64,000 nt of DNA from Blepharisma japonicum (lineage: Eukaryota; Ciliophora; Heterotrichea; Heterotrichida; Blepharismidae): positions 165,026-229,025 of the forward strand of contig CATKHK010000075.1 of assembly GCA_949751835.1 (NCBI GenBank), written 5' to 3'. The notes under the pieces are model-generated. The model was given only the letters and a program-made list of their open reading frames with translations. It had not been told where the DNA came from and ran no database searches. Below are positions 55,509 through 64,000 of the stretch, in pieces. A program made the translations under genes and the position numbers. Position 1 is the stretch's first letter. Each line of letters opens with the position of its first letter.

Positions 55509-55961
55509 ATGAACAATGAAGGGTTCAAGGACAGGAGGAGGCGTCTAAGTTCAAGCAGTGACGAAGACTTCATGAGGCTTTCTGATGGTATTTCCTATTA
55601 AGACCAAGAAACCTATAAAAGTGAAGAAGAAAAAAAGCCTGAAAAATCAGATGCAAAGAAAAAGCCATCAAATTTCCAATACCAAAAGCCAAGAAGAGGC
55701 AAAGGTCGTGGGAATAACAATTGGAGAAGAGAAGATAAGCCTAAGCCAAAGCAAAATGACAAACCTCATCCTCACTACCGGAAAAAAGCTACCCCAAAAT
55801 ATGATATCGGCGCTCAAGAATTTCATCCTGCCGGATTCAATGCAAATGCGAGTGATTTTGTAAGTTTTAGCCAGGTTCCAACTGGATTTAATCCATCTGC
55901 CCAAGAGTTCAACCCTCATTTCGGTGTTGAAGCTCCTGAATTCAAGCCAAGCTGGGCCTAA
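55509..55961 (+). CDS. Tandem PAM2-motif protein (poly(A)-binding-protein partner)
   Basis: A 140-aa protein after removal of two 15-nt introns. The N-terminal half is basic/acidic low complexity with RRGKGRGNNNWRR, an RG-type RNA-binding stretch. The C-terminal 48 residues hold four evenly spaced PAM2-like motifs: YDIGAQEFHP (93-102), FNANASDFVP (105-114), FNPSAQEFNP (117-126) and FGVEAPEFKP (128-137). PAM2 (xxLNxxAxxFxP) binds the MLLE domain of poly(A)-binding protein; here Phe replaces Leu at the first position. The protein is thus likely a cytoplasmic PABP-binding factor in translation or mRNA decay. No other domain. Confidence 0.75.
55588..55602 (+). other. 15-nt intron with GTAT...AAG ends
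   Basis: GTATTTCCTATTAAG. It removes an in-frame TAA and joins LSDD to QETYKSE. The acceptor is AAG, not the usual TAG. Confidence 0.8.
55860..55874 (+). other. Probable in-frame 15-nt intron
   Basis: GTAAGTTTTAGCCAG. It contains no in-frame stop, so both forms are open. Its removal restores ASDFVPTGF, completing a PAM2-like motif; retention inserts VSFSQ. Confidence 0.6.
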
Positions 55962-56050
55962 CTTCTTTTAGCTGACGCTTTTGATGAATGTCATTCAGAG
56001 TTAACTCTTAGATGAATATCTATTAAAAATAAAAAGATAATAGTAAATTA

Positions 56051-57727
56051 ATGTCTCAAATAATTCGAGGAAATACGTTAGTCCTCAGTGAATCAGATCA
56101 AGAATCACACATGAATTTATCGATTAACTATGAAGCTTTTGATACTTTTATGGAGCCAAACTCAGCTGATATAAAAGATACGAGAAGATTTACCCCGAAT
56201 CAGTCAAAAGTTTTTACTAGAGTTACCCCGAAATCCACAAGGAGTTTTTCGCCAAGTTTTATTGTTAAACATTCATCAGAAAAAACTTCTCCTGCTGTAA
56301 GATCAAGGTCTCGATGTCACAGGAAGCCAAGTCCTCCTCAGATGTCAGACCAAGATCTCAATAAGAAAATTGAACATTTAGAAAAACAACAGAAGATGTG
56401 AAAAGAAAGGGCTTTGGTGTGAGATAAAGAAAAGAGGTTTTTGCTGAAACAATTAGAAAATGTAAGGAATATTTAGTCTTTTCCTCAAGACCCGTCTGGA
56501 TATTATAGACATCATTTAAAGCAGTGGCAAGTTAGCCAGGATAGCTATTTAAAAAGAGTTTCTGAATATTCAGGGAAATCGGAAGATTATAATAATGAGA
56601 ACTCTATTAAAATGAAACTTGAAGAAATAAAAAAACTACTTCAATGAATTTCAATCCAAAAAGATGACAATTCTTTAAAATACATCAAAATTGCTGTTAA
56701 CGAAGAGCTAGAAAAACTGAAGAATTTTACGGTAGACGAATCCTTAACAAAGGACCAAAATTTACCTACTTTTGAATTTGAAAAAAGCATCGAAGACTTC
56801 TCTGCAAATAAAATCGAAGCCAACACAAAAACTGCATGAAATGGTTTTAATCGTAAAAATGCTGAATTAAATGAATATATAGGCGAACTTGAAAGCGAAA
56901 ATAAAAAAATAAAAGTATTATTTATTCAGGAATTTCTAAAAGATCTCCAGTATAAAAACGAAAATTTAAGCCAAGATTGTAATACAAAAAAAACCAAAAT
57001 TGAAGAATTATTAAACATTTCAAATGCCATGCAAAAAGAATTGAAAACTAATAAAAAAGAAAATCAGGAATTAAAAAACGCATTAATTTCCCTGGAAACT
57101 GAAATAGAAGCCGTCAGTAGAGATTTAAGGTAATTTTTAGGTAGGGAAAAAGAATCAGAAAATTTGATGTTAAAATCAGTAAAAAATGATAAAAATAAAG
57201 TAGAGAAATTAAGCCAAGGGTATAGTATAAAAGTAAAACAAATTGAAGCTGAACTTGAAAGCAAAAGCTATGAGCTCCACGTTTTGACCACAGAAAAGCA
57301 AAGGCTACAAGAAAACTTGTTACAATTCCAAAAGATTAATGAAGATTATATTTTGTGCATTCAAGAATTGAAAGATAAACTTAAAGAGCTGAGGCTAAAA
57401 AACATTGATTCAAGCTTCAATAAAGGAAAAGTTGAAAAAGAAAGCCCCATTTCTCACATATCAGAAGAAGAAGAAATTGATGACATTAACGTTCTTGATA
57501 TTCTACCTGACGAAAGCCCTGAAGAGTCAAGAAATGAGCCACAAAATAACAACTACGAAATCATTATAAAAGACTTAGAAGACCAAATAGTCACCCAAAA
57601 ATTGGAATACGAAAAAGAACTTCAATCCTTAAGCGGAGTCTCCACTTTTGAAGATTTCAGCGCATTTACCTCTTGCATGTGTTCAGCCCTAGAAGAAATT
57701 TTCAACTCACAAATATATCAATCTTAG
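56051..57727 (+). CDS. Coiled-coil protein, 548 aa
   Basis: A 548-aa protein after removal of two 15-nt introns, with TGA=Trp at four sites. Residues 1-110 are Ser/Thr/Arg-rich with SP/TP sites and disordered. A short coiled coil (KKIEHLEKQQKM) and a conserved-looking block near FPQDPSGYYRHHLKQWQ follow, then long coiled coils (nt 56600-57400; ENKKIKVLFIQEFLKDLQYK, VEKLSQGYSIKVKQIEAELE). The C-terminus is acidic and ends in a short helix. Likely a cytoskeletal or basal-body scaffold; not assigned to a family. Stop TAG. Confidence 0.8.
56462..56476 (+). other. 15-nt intron
   Basis: GTAAGGAATATTTAG. It removes a TAG and joins KQLEN to SFPQDPSGYY. Confidence 0.88.
57130..57144 (+). other. 15-nt intron
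   Basis: GTAATTTTTAGGTAG. It removes TAA and keeps the coiled-coil frame (VSRDLR joined to EKESEN). Confidence 0.88.
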
Positions 57728-57840
57728 CGGGTTTCACCCTATTTTTGATTATGTATACTTAAATCTCTTGCATTTCTCTAGATTTAACAGCCATAATTTT
57801 TAAGAAAATTCGTATGCCAATTATAAGTGCTTTTAGTTAT

Positions 57841-58233
57841 TTAGAATTGGCCTTTGCACTGCTTATAAAGATCGAGATAGCTTTGGCAAGCCCCAATGTT
57901 GTTATTGTTGAACTGCAAACAATTCAAAAAATCTTGGTTCTGCTGGCTGCAGACGTCTTGAACTTGCTGGGCAGGTGCTTGTTGTTCCTGAGCTTCGTGA
58001 CTGCTGCTGCTACCTCCCATTAATCCTCTAACTGCAGTGTGGGCGATTTCGCTTCCAGCTCCGAATGCCATTCCTTGCATGACTGTTCCAGCGAGGCCTG
58101 ACATTATTCCTGGCCTTTGTTGAGCTTGTGGGGCACTCTGCTGAGGTGATGGTGCAGGTCTGGCTGTTCTGGAAGGTCCAGATGATCTACTGAAACCTGA
58201 TGATTTCATTCCTCCTCCACTCCTTCTTGGCAT
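57841..58233 (-). CDS. CHCH-domain mitochondrial protein, CHCHD2/CHCHD10/Mix17-like
   Basis: A 130-aa protein. A basic Ser/Gly/Arg-rich N-terminus and a Pro/Gln-rich stretch are followed by a Gly/Ala hydrophobic segment (GLAGTVMQGMAFGAGSEIAH) and a twin CX9C motif: CSQQNQDFLNC and CQSYLDLYKQC. This is the exact layout of CHCHD2/10 and yeast Mix17, which sit in the mitochondrial intermembrane space, are oxidised by Mia40 and affect respiratory-chain and cristae function. Stop TAA. Confidence 0.93.
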   Translation of the reverse strand: MPRRSGGGMKSSGFSRSSGPSRTARPAPSPQQSAPQAQQRPGIMSGLAGTVMQGMAFGAGSEIAHTAVRGLMGGSSSSHEAQEQQAPAQQVQDVCSQQNQDFLNCLQFNNNNIGACQSYLDLYKQCKGQF

Positions 58234-58264
58234 TTTATTATTATAACTTTATTTATTAAATTTC

Positions 58265-58948
58265 TTAACTTCTGCACCAAATCTGATAGATGGAAATCAT
58301 AGAAGCCACAATTCCCCCTATTCCAACCCATTTTTCGGAAAATTGTTTTCCTAGGACTTTGTAAGGGATTTGAGCGCCGTTTGAGGCGACAATCATGTCC
58401 CCAATGATTTTTGTGATTTCTAATATCATTTTCTTCCTAGTTAACGAAAGCTCGTCAAGATTTTCTACAACCCAACGGGTTGTTTTCCCAATAGAGGCTT
58501 CTTTGAGTGTTGCTTCTCGAGCGTAGCTTTTCATCATTTCTCGGAGTGAGTTTGCTAAGTTAAAACAAAGACCAAGAAGCCAAAATGTTGTAGCAAGCCT
58601 ATTAACTTCTTTATGATCATAAAGTAGAACTTTTGCAGCGCTTAAGAAACTTAGATTGTCAAAAATCCACCGTATAGCCATAGATGAATTTCCAAGAATA
58701 GCTAAAGCACGCTGAATAGAGTCTAGTCTTGCATCTTGCAGTATTTGGGTTATATAATGAATTTCCAGAAGAGATTTTCCTAGACGAAAGAATTTACGAC
58801 AATCTCGAACAGCAGAAAAAAGATTCCCAAATTGAGTAGAGTATCGGCTAATTATGACTGCTTGCATTAGCTTGCTGAAATATTGCCAGAACTTTAAAAA
58901 TTTATCTCTTCCTTCAGTCCTATTGCTGAAAGCGATTACTTTTTCCAT
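58265..58948 (-). CDS. PEX11: Peroxisomal membrane protein PEX11
   Basis: A 227-aa protein matching PEX11 in length and layout: RDKFLKFWQYFSKLMQ near the N-terminus (amphipathic membrane-bending helix), SAVRDCRKFFRLGKSLLE (family signature), hydrophobic segments about residues 80-140, and a C-terminal helix (VGIGGIVASMISIYQIW). PEX11 elongates and divides peroxisomes. The gene starts head-to-tail, 31 bp before the start of the CHCH gene on the same strand. Stop TAA. Confidence 0.92.
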   Translation of the reverse strand: MEKVIAFSNRTEGRDKFLKFWQYFSKLMQAVIISRYSTQFGNLFSAVRDCRKFFRLGKSLLEIHYITQILQDARLDSIQRALAILGNSSMAIRWIFDNLSFLSAAKVLLYDHKEVNRLATTFWLLGLCFNLANSLREMMKSYAREATLKEASIGKTTRWVVENLDELSLTRKKMILEITKIIGDMIVASNGAQIPYKVLGKQFSEKWVGIGGIVASMISIYQIWCRS

Positions 58949-59177
58949 ATATATCTAAGTCCGGACTAAACTATTATTTGAATTTATGCAATGATTTAGG
59001 GATGGTGAAATTTGTTTTTATATCTAAAAAAGCTTCAAAAGTTTATCAATTTTTTTAATTTAGATATTATAAGTAAATAATAATAAAGTATGCTAATCTT
59101 TGTTATAGTTTTTTACTAATAAAAATTTATGTATTAAATAAATTTTGTAGTATCTTCTTAAATGCTTGAAAATTTTT

Positions 59178-61100
59178 TTAAGAAGATATTGGGCTTTTTG
59201 GCACTTCAGGAACAGTGGAGTGCCTTCTAAATTTTGCAACATCTTGAATTAGGTTAGTAAAACTTTGTTTTTCTGTTTTCACCCTCATCGGCACTAATAA
59301 AACTGAATTTTGTTTAGATTTTGCAATAGCCGATGCAAGTATAGAAAGCCTTGTTGGTGATTTTTCTTTAAGCTCTACTTCCTCAAACTGGACCCTATTA
59401 GTCTCTGATGTAAACGACACCTGCTCTCTTACTTCTTGGACATCATGAAATGCTACCTCTTTTTGGTTATCATTACCAACTGACCAGCACGGACTTTCCT
59501 CAAATTGTTTATCTTTAAGCAATCTTTTAGTTTTACTATCAATCATCAGCCCAGGGTTCATTTTTCTTTTATTCTGAGAAATTTCTATAATTCTTGTAAG
59601 CTCTTCTTCAGGGACTTCAACAGTCCTTGCATTTGGATCTCTAGGACATTGCTGCACAGAATGTCCATAATCTTTACAACTCTATATAGAAATTACAGAG
59701 CATCTAATAAAATTTAGCTTATTTTCTTCCTCATTTATGTCATCTTTTGATACATGCTTTGTTGAAATACAGCCCAAAGAGTCTTTGTTCGTATTGCCAC
59801 AGCATCAATATACTTCTCCACTGTAGATACTGGAATGCATGCGGCAGGACCAATTAAAATTTTTGCTTTCTAGGTATAATTTTTGACAATTTTTGCAGAA
59901 TCGCTCATCTGAGACGCTAGATCTAGAGTATTGTTTAAGCCTCTGTTTAATGTTGCTGTATTCTTCTGTAAGTGAGCTTAATTTCTTTTTGAGTTCTTCA
60001 ACTTCTTGTTTTAGCTCTTCTCTGATTTTTACATTTGAATTTAGATCATTTTCTAGGGTAATGACTCTTTCTTTAAAGGCTTTGTAAATTTTATCCCTAT
60101 TGGTAACTAGAGATTCTTTTGCTTCTTTAATTTCAATTAAATCTTTTATTAGCTGATCTTTATCTTTTAATTCTCATTGAATATCCCTTTCTATTTGCAA
60201 TATAAAATCAGCAAGTTTTCTGCTATTTCTTGTAAATGCTTCAAACTCAACAAACAAGCCGAATTCATTAGATTTCATATTGCAGAGACTATTAATAGCA
60301 AAATATAGGCCTTTAAGCTGCTCTCCTATAATTGCACATTCCATTTCAGCTACGAGTCCATTATTTTCAAGTTGTATGGCAACATTTTTATATTTATCAT
60401 TATTTGCTTTTTCGTCATGCAACTCTTTTGTTAAATTGTAAACTTGCAATTCTAAGCTATCTACAAGATCTTTATATTTCTCAATCTGGATGATGGAAAG
60501 ACCAAACTCAGCTTGATTTGCTTGAATTTGCTTTGTTAGAACTTCTACCTCAAAATGTAGTGAATTAATAATAATTTGATTGTCTAAATTGATACTTTTC
60601 AATTTTTCATATTCTCTCTCATATTTAATTTTCTCTTGTAGAGCATCTGATTCATTTTTTTTTGCAGTTTTAAGCTGAGACTTAAGGCTGTTAATTTCAT
60701 TTAAAAGTTCTTCACTTAGTTTTAGTTCTCCATATGTGGTTTTTTTATCAACTTTAAATTTGTTTTGGGTTGTGTTAAAACTCTTATCATTTCCAAAAGT
60801 TTTATTAATTAAAAGTCTATTTTGTTTGCGATTTTCATACTCAAACATAGGTAGTAAATAATTTTTTACCACTTTTGCAGCAATTTCTGGAGGCACTTCA
60901 TCACCTGAATTTTGCTCACTTTTGATATGCTTGCTGTTTTTAACCGATATATCGTAATTAGTGCAATCTAATGTAGATCGGGCAGTATTTATGTTTGTAA
61001 TTGGTTTTGAGGTTTTTGGAGTTTTTAATGTTTCGTTTAAATTTGAGATAAAGTTCTGCTGGAGACACTCAGATTTATATCTTCTATGTCCTTTTTTCAT
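59178..61100 (-). CDS. Coiled-coil protein with ciliate-type Cys/His zinc module
   Basis: A 635-aa protein after removal of a 15-nt intron and reading TGA as Trp. Residues 1-120 are basic with SP/TP sites. About 130-380 are long coiled coils (LNEINSLKSQLKTAKKNESD and onward). A Cys/His-rich module follows: FCKNCQKLYLESKNFNWSCR, VYWCCGNTNKDSLGCISTKH, and after the intron SCKDYGHSVQQCPRDPN. It probably binds two or more zinc ions. I recall this module from unnamed ciliate proteins only. The tail (about 160 residues) is Ser/Lys/Glu-rich. Probably cytoskeletal; not proven. Confidence 0.82.
59682..59696 (-). other. 15-nt intron
   Basis: GTAATTTCTATATAG. It removes TAG and joins FIRCS to SCKDYGHS inside the zinc module of the coiled-coil protein. 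Confidence 0.88.
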
Positions 61101-61303
61101 ATTTAATAATTAAAATACTGTTAAGGGTCTTGAAAAAATATATTTCAGTCAATAAACGATTAGTTTTTTTTAAGAATACATAAATAATCCCAAATAATAA
61201 TGATGATTTTTAATATTAAAATAAATATTAATTTTATACTCAATCATAATGTTTTATTATAATTTTAAGTTGTTTTATGCTATGTATAGTTTCCTTTACA
61301 AAT

Positions 61304-62968
61304 ATGGGTTGCAATTGTTCTAAAACTCCTTATAGCATTATTTCAGATGAAGAAAAATATATTGAAGAAGCAGAAAGATATCTTGAAATATACAAATACA
61401 AAGCAAATACATTAATACAAAAATTTCTATCGAAAATCGAGACAGAAACAGTTTCAAAAGATCAGATACAAAAAATCTTATATTTTTTGAAGCTTAATAA
61501 CAAACCTCATTCAAAGCTTTATATCTCTTTAAAGGGGTTTGGTGATGCTATAATGTCTGAATCTGAAATTAACTTAGCCAAAGTAAAATGCACAATCATT
61601 CTTTTAGCCAAAGATTCATATGAAATTAAAGCTAAGCTTTTATTTGAAGCTCTCGAATCAGGAACCGAAATAAACTCAAGCAAGTTAAATGCTTTGCTGG
61701 ATATAATTTCCTCGTCAGCTATTCAATTAGTGCAAAGTGCTATTAATTTTTCACCAAAAGGACTTTCAGCTGGCCGTGCCGAAATTTATTCAAAAAAACT
61801 TAAACAGTCCCAGCCTTATTTTACTGAGAAACTCCAATGCTTGATTTTGGATGGGCTGTCTAAAATTCCGAAAAACAAATTTATAGCGAGAATATCAAAT
61901 TCAAATACTTTAAAAAATATTCTATCAACTTATGGGATTAGATCATTACTTTTTAAATACTACCCTGAAGCCTTATTGCTAGTCCCCATCACCCAAAAAC
62001 CTGAAATTTCTAATCATAATTATGCTAAAACTATCCCTAGCCAGCCCAGAACCACATTAGTCTGTAGAAATTCGCATGTCCTGAAATGGGTAAATGATTG
62101 CCCTTTTTTCTATATGAATTTAGTTGGCAGTTGAGAAATAAAATGCAGAAAATGCAATATCCTGTTTTCTTCATCATGCTGGCACTGTAGAGAATGCTTA
62201 TGAGACATCTGCGAAAAATGTGGGCTAGATTTCAATCAAAAAGCTCCTAAACTTTCATGCACGAAAGACCATGAGCTTGTTTGAGGAATAAGCAATAATG
62301 CCACATTTACCTGCAGGATCTGCAAAAATGAAGACAAAGATTTTGAGTGAAATTGTGCAGAATGCAATTATTCAGTATGCAAAGACTGTGGGGAAAAATT
62401 TGGATATAAAACTACAGTTTGGCCAAATTTGTGCACAAATGGCCACAGCCTTACTATTCAGTCAGACATAGAAGCGAAATATAAAGAAAAATATGGAAAA
62501 GGCCCAATTTGTGAAAAATGTGAAGAAGAAATTCATGAGGACTGCTACCATTGTAATGAATGTGATTTTGATATATGTAAACAATGCACCGGGTATATTA
62601 ATAGACCATTAGGTCCACATCCTTGCTTTGTATGCACAGAAGGACATTATTTAAGGCTCTTCCAATCAAATATTGAGTCCATTTGTAATAGTTGTAGCTT
62701 ACAATGTGGATTTAAATTTTATTTTTGCCAAGATTGTGGATTTTCTTTATGCCTATCATGCTGCTCTCTTTTATACAAAAATATTACCAAGCAATGCCCA
62801 AAATCATGCCCTAAAGGCCACAAATTGACTTACAATCCTCAGGTAACACAAAGATACCCAAAAAACGAATTTCTCTGTGCAATTAGTAAAAAGCCTTACA
62901 AAAACATTGGCTCTTTTAACTGCTACGAGTGTTCATACGACATAAGCCTTATTTCTATAAATTCTTAA
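61304..62968 (+). CDS. MGC (myristoylation-type) protein with Cys/His zinc-finger repeats
   Basis: A 554-aa protein taken from the ATG at 61304, because MGCNCSKTPY mirrors MGCNHSKDPY at 20610; an upstream in-frame ATG at 61277 would hide the myristoylation Gly. Residues 1-265 are helical and match the paralogue's layout. Residues about 270-550 contain four or five ZZ/C1-like zinc modules: KCRKCNILFSSSCWHCRECL, TCRICKNEDKDFEWNCAECN, ICEKCEEEIHEDCYHCNECD and YFCQDCGFSLCLSCC. Several Trp are written TGA. Likely membrane-bound adaptor; function unknown. Stop TAA. Confidence 0.85.
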
Positions 62969-63000
62969 ATGCTATTTATTTTATATATTCCAGGACTAAT

Positions 63001-64000
63001 TTAATTTACTTGCAAATATCGGCTCCTTGATGGTGTCGCATCAGTGCTTTCTTGGGATTCTTTCGATCTTGTGCTATTTGTTTTTATATCAAAAATTTGT
63101 TTTACTTCATTTATTCCTTCCCGATCTTCTTCCCTTAAAATTTTCATCAATAATCTAGATTTAGCCATAGTAGTTCCATTATCTTTTATAGGTATAAATC
63201 CTTTTATAGGGACTGCAGGTCTTCGGAATTGTTGTAAATATGAGCTGCTTTCTATATTTGGCTTCTTTTGTCTCTGCATAAGATTTAATGAAATTCCTTT
63301 ATTTTTCATTTCTTCTGGAATGGATAAGCCTTGTTTTGTTGTGTGAGTCCCAAGGATCCAGGGATGGCAAAGCGCTTCATGGGCACTTGGCCGTTTTTCT
63401 GGATTTTCTTGAGTTAAAGACATGACGAAGTCTCGTCCAAGCTTGGAAATGTTGTTCCACTCTTCGAGATCAAAATCAATTCGGCATTCTCTGTTTTTGA
63501 GGAGAATTTCGTTTGGGGAGGTGCCAGTGAAAGGGTATTTCCCAGTGAGCATAATATAACAAATGATGCCTGCACTGAAAAGATCAACCTTGATGCTGTA
63601 TCGCTGCCGGCGAAGGATTTCGGGGGCTACAAATCCTGGAGAGCCACATCTAAGCGAAAGGTCTTCTGTCTGCTTTAGGAGAGCGGAGAGTCCAAAGTCA
63701 CAGAGCTTAAATTCTGTGTAATTATCTCCAGACAAAACTAATATATTTTCTGGCTTGATATCTCTGTGCACAATTCCATTATTATGCAAGAAATCTATCA
63801 CATCTAATAAATTTCGCATAAACACAGCTGCAATGTGCTCTGGGTATTTTCCCACTTTTAGTCTCCTTTGTAACTCTCCACCTCTGACATAATCCATAAC
63901 CAAATGGAACGCCTCTTCAGTTTCATAAACATAATGTAAAGTAATAATCCTCGGATGCTTGATTTTTCTCATTATTTCTATTTCTGACTTCAAAGTCTCA
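63001..64000 (-). CDS. Ser/Thr protein kinase, CAMK/CDPK-like, 5' end cut by window
   Basis: At least 333 residues in one frame, open at the window edge; only the N-lobe start is missing. Kinase motifs: EIEIMRKIKHPRII (alpha-C Glu), HLVMDYVRGGEL, GIVHRDIKPENILVL (catalytic loop Asp), FKLCDFGLSALL (DFG), RCGSPGFVAPEIL (APE), KVDLFSAGIICYIMLTGKYP (subdomain IX), ENPEKRPSAHEALCHPWI (subdomain XI). The subfamily is CAMK by its GSPGFVAPE and PF.G patterns. The C-terminal 130 residues are basic and contain no EF-hand. Substrate unknown. Stop TAA at 63001. Confidence 0.95.
   Translation of the reverse strand, partial: ETLKSEIEIMRKIKHPRIITLHYVYETEEAFHLVMDYVRGGELQRRLKVGKYPEHIAAVFMRNLLDVIDFLHNNGIVHRDIKPENILVLSGDNYTEFKLCDFGLSALLKQTEDLSLRCGSPGFVAPEILRRQRYSIKVDLFSAGIICYIMLTGKYPFTGTSPNEILLKNRECRIDFDLEEWNNISKLGRDFVMSLTQENPEKRPSAHEALCHPWILGTHTTKQGLSIPEEMKNKGISLNLMQRQKKPNIESSSYLQQFRRPAVPIKGFIPIKDNGTTMAKSRLLMKILREEDREGINEVKQIFDIKTNSTRSKESQESTDATPSRSRYLQVN

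Noticed and set aside
57814-58023. Plus-strand frame over the CHCH gene.
   Set aside because: Antisense shadow; the minus strand has the twin CX9C motif and normal length.
59834-59885. CTAGGTATAATTTTTGAC as an intron on the minus strand in the coiled-coil gene.
   Set aside because: The bases read through as coding (CQKLYLESKN) without stop, and the length would be 18 nt with no GTA donor.
1-64000. Transfer RNAs, ribosomal RNA, CRISPR arrays, insertion sequences or bacterial operons.
   Set aside because: No T-arm consensus, cloverleaf, spaced repeats or transposase was found by eye; gene structure is eukaryotic with introns.

Overview
The window looks like macronuclear DNA of a heterotrich ciliate, most likely Blepharisma. 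Three things point there together. (1) UGA is read as tryptophan: dozens of in-frame TGA codons sit at conserved Trp positions (CBM48 of the AMPK beta subunit, DHHC proteins, Na+/H+ exchanger, tubulin-ligase family protein), while genes end at TAA or, less often, TAG. (2) Thirteen introns can be placed by frame. Twelve are exactly 15 nt and one is 16 nt, all GT(A)...AG. (3) The DNA is AT-rich, with very tight gene packing on both strands. Stentor (standard code), Loxodes (UAA/UAG=Gln) and Euplotes (UGA=Cys) do not fit. Gene ends given here assume this code.

Layout. 1-8213 (minus): a giant malectin / LamG-like / Cys-rich membrane receptor, cut by the window edge. 8628-9885 (minus): a decayed gene. 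9.9-16 kb: a two-RRM protein, an allantoinase-like protein that has lost most of its metal ligands, a secreted protein and a membrane-anchored TTL-family protein. 16.5-20.6 kb: an FCP1/SCP-type phosphatase, then a ruined copy of the ubiquitin-activating enzyme E1 containing a 100-N assembly gap flanked by two identical 127-bp ends. 20.6-27.2 kb: a myristoylated MGC protein, two DHHC palmitoyltransferases, a coiled-coil protein, an SLC25 carrier and an RBR ubiquitin ligase. 27.5-38.1 kb: a 1,210-aa helical protein with a possible GNAT-like end, SUMO, a zinc-ribbon/J-domain protein, several unknown proteins and TBCCD1. 39.8-45.9 kb: an HSF-type factor, a secreted protein, a SETD3-like SET protein, HSBP1 and a second FCP1-type phosphatase. 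46-52 kb: a short mitochondrial-type protein, a RING-H2 membrane protein, an Na+/H+ exchanger, a YY1-like zinc-finger protein, the AMPK beta subunit, a DUF3228 protein, a coiled-coil protein and an EF-hand protein. 54.4-64 kb: a second HSF, a tandem-PAM2 protein, coiled-coil proteins, CHCHD2-like, PEX11, a second MGC protein fused to zinc fingers, and a protein kinase cut by the window edge.

This is ordinary eukaryotic gene space with no operons, mobile element, tRNA, rRNA or CRISPR that I could support. Functional links are thematic: ubiquitin/SUMO (E1 relic, RBR, RING-H2, SUMO), heat shock (two HSFs, HSBP1, a J protein) and membrane lipidation (two DHHC enzymes, two MGC proteins). The most interesting items are the E1 relic whose internal deletion coincides with an assembly-graph fork at a TA dinucleotide, the pseudo-allantoinase, the modular malectin receptor, the tandem-PAM2 microprotein with an in-frame 15-nt intron, and a leader peptide shared by two unrelated mitochondrial-type proteins.
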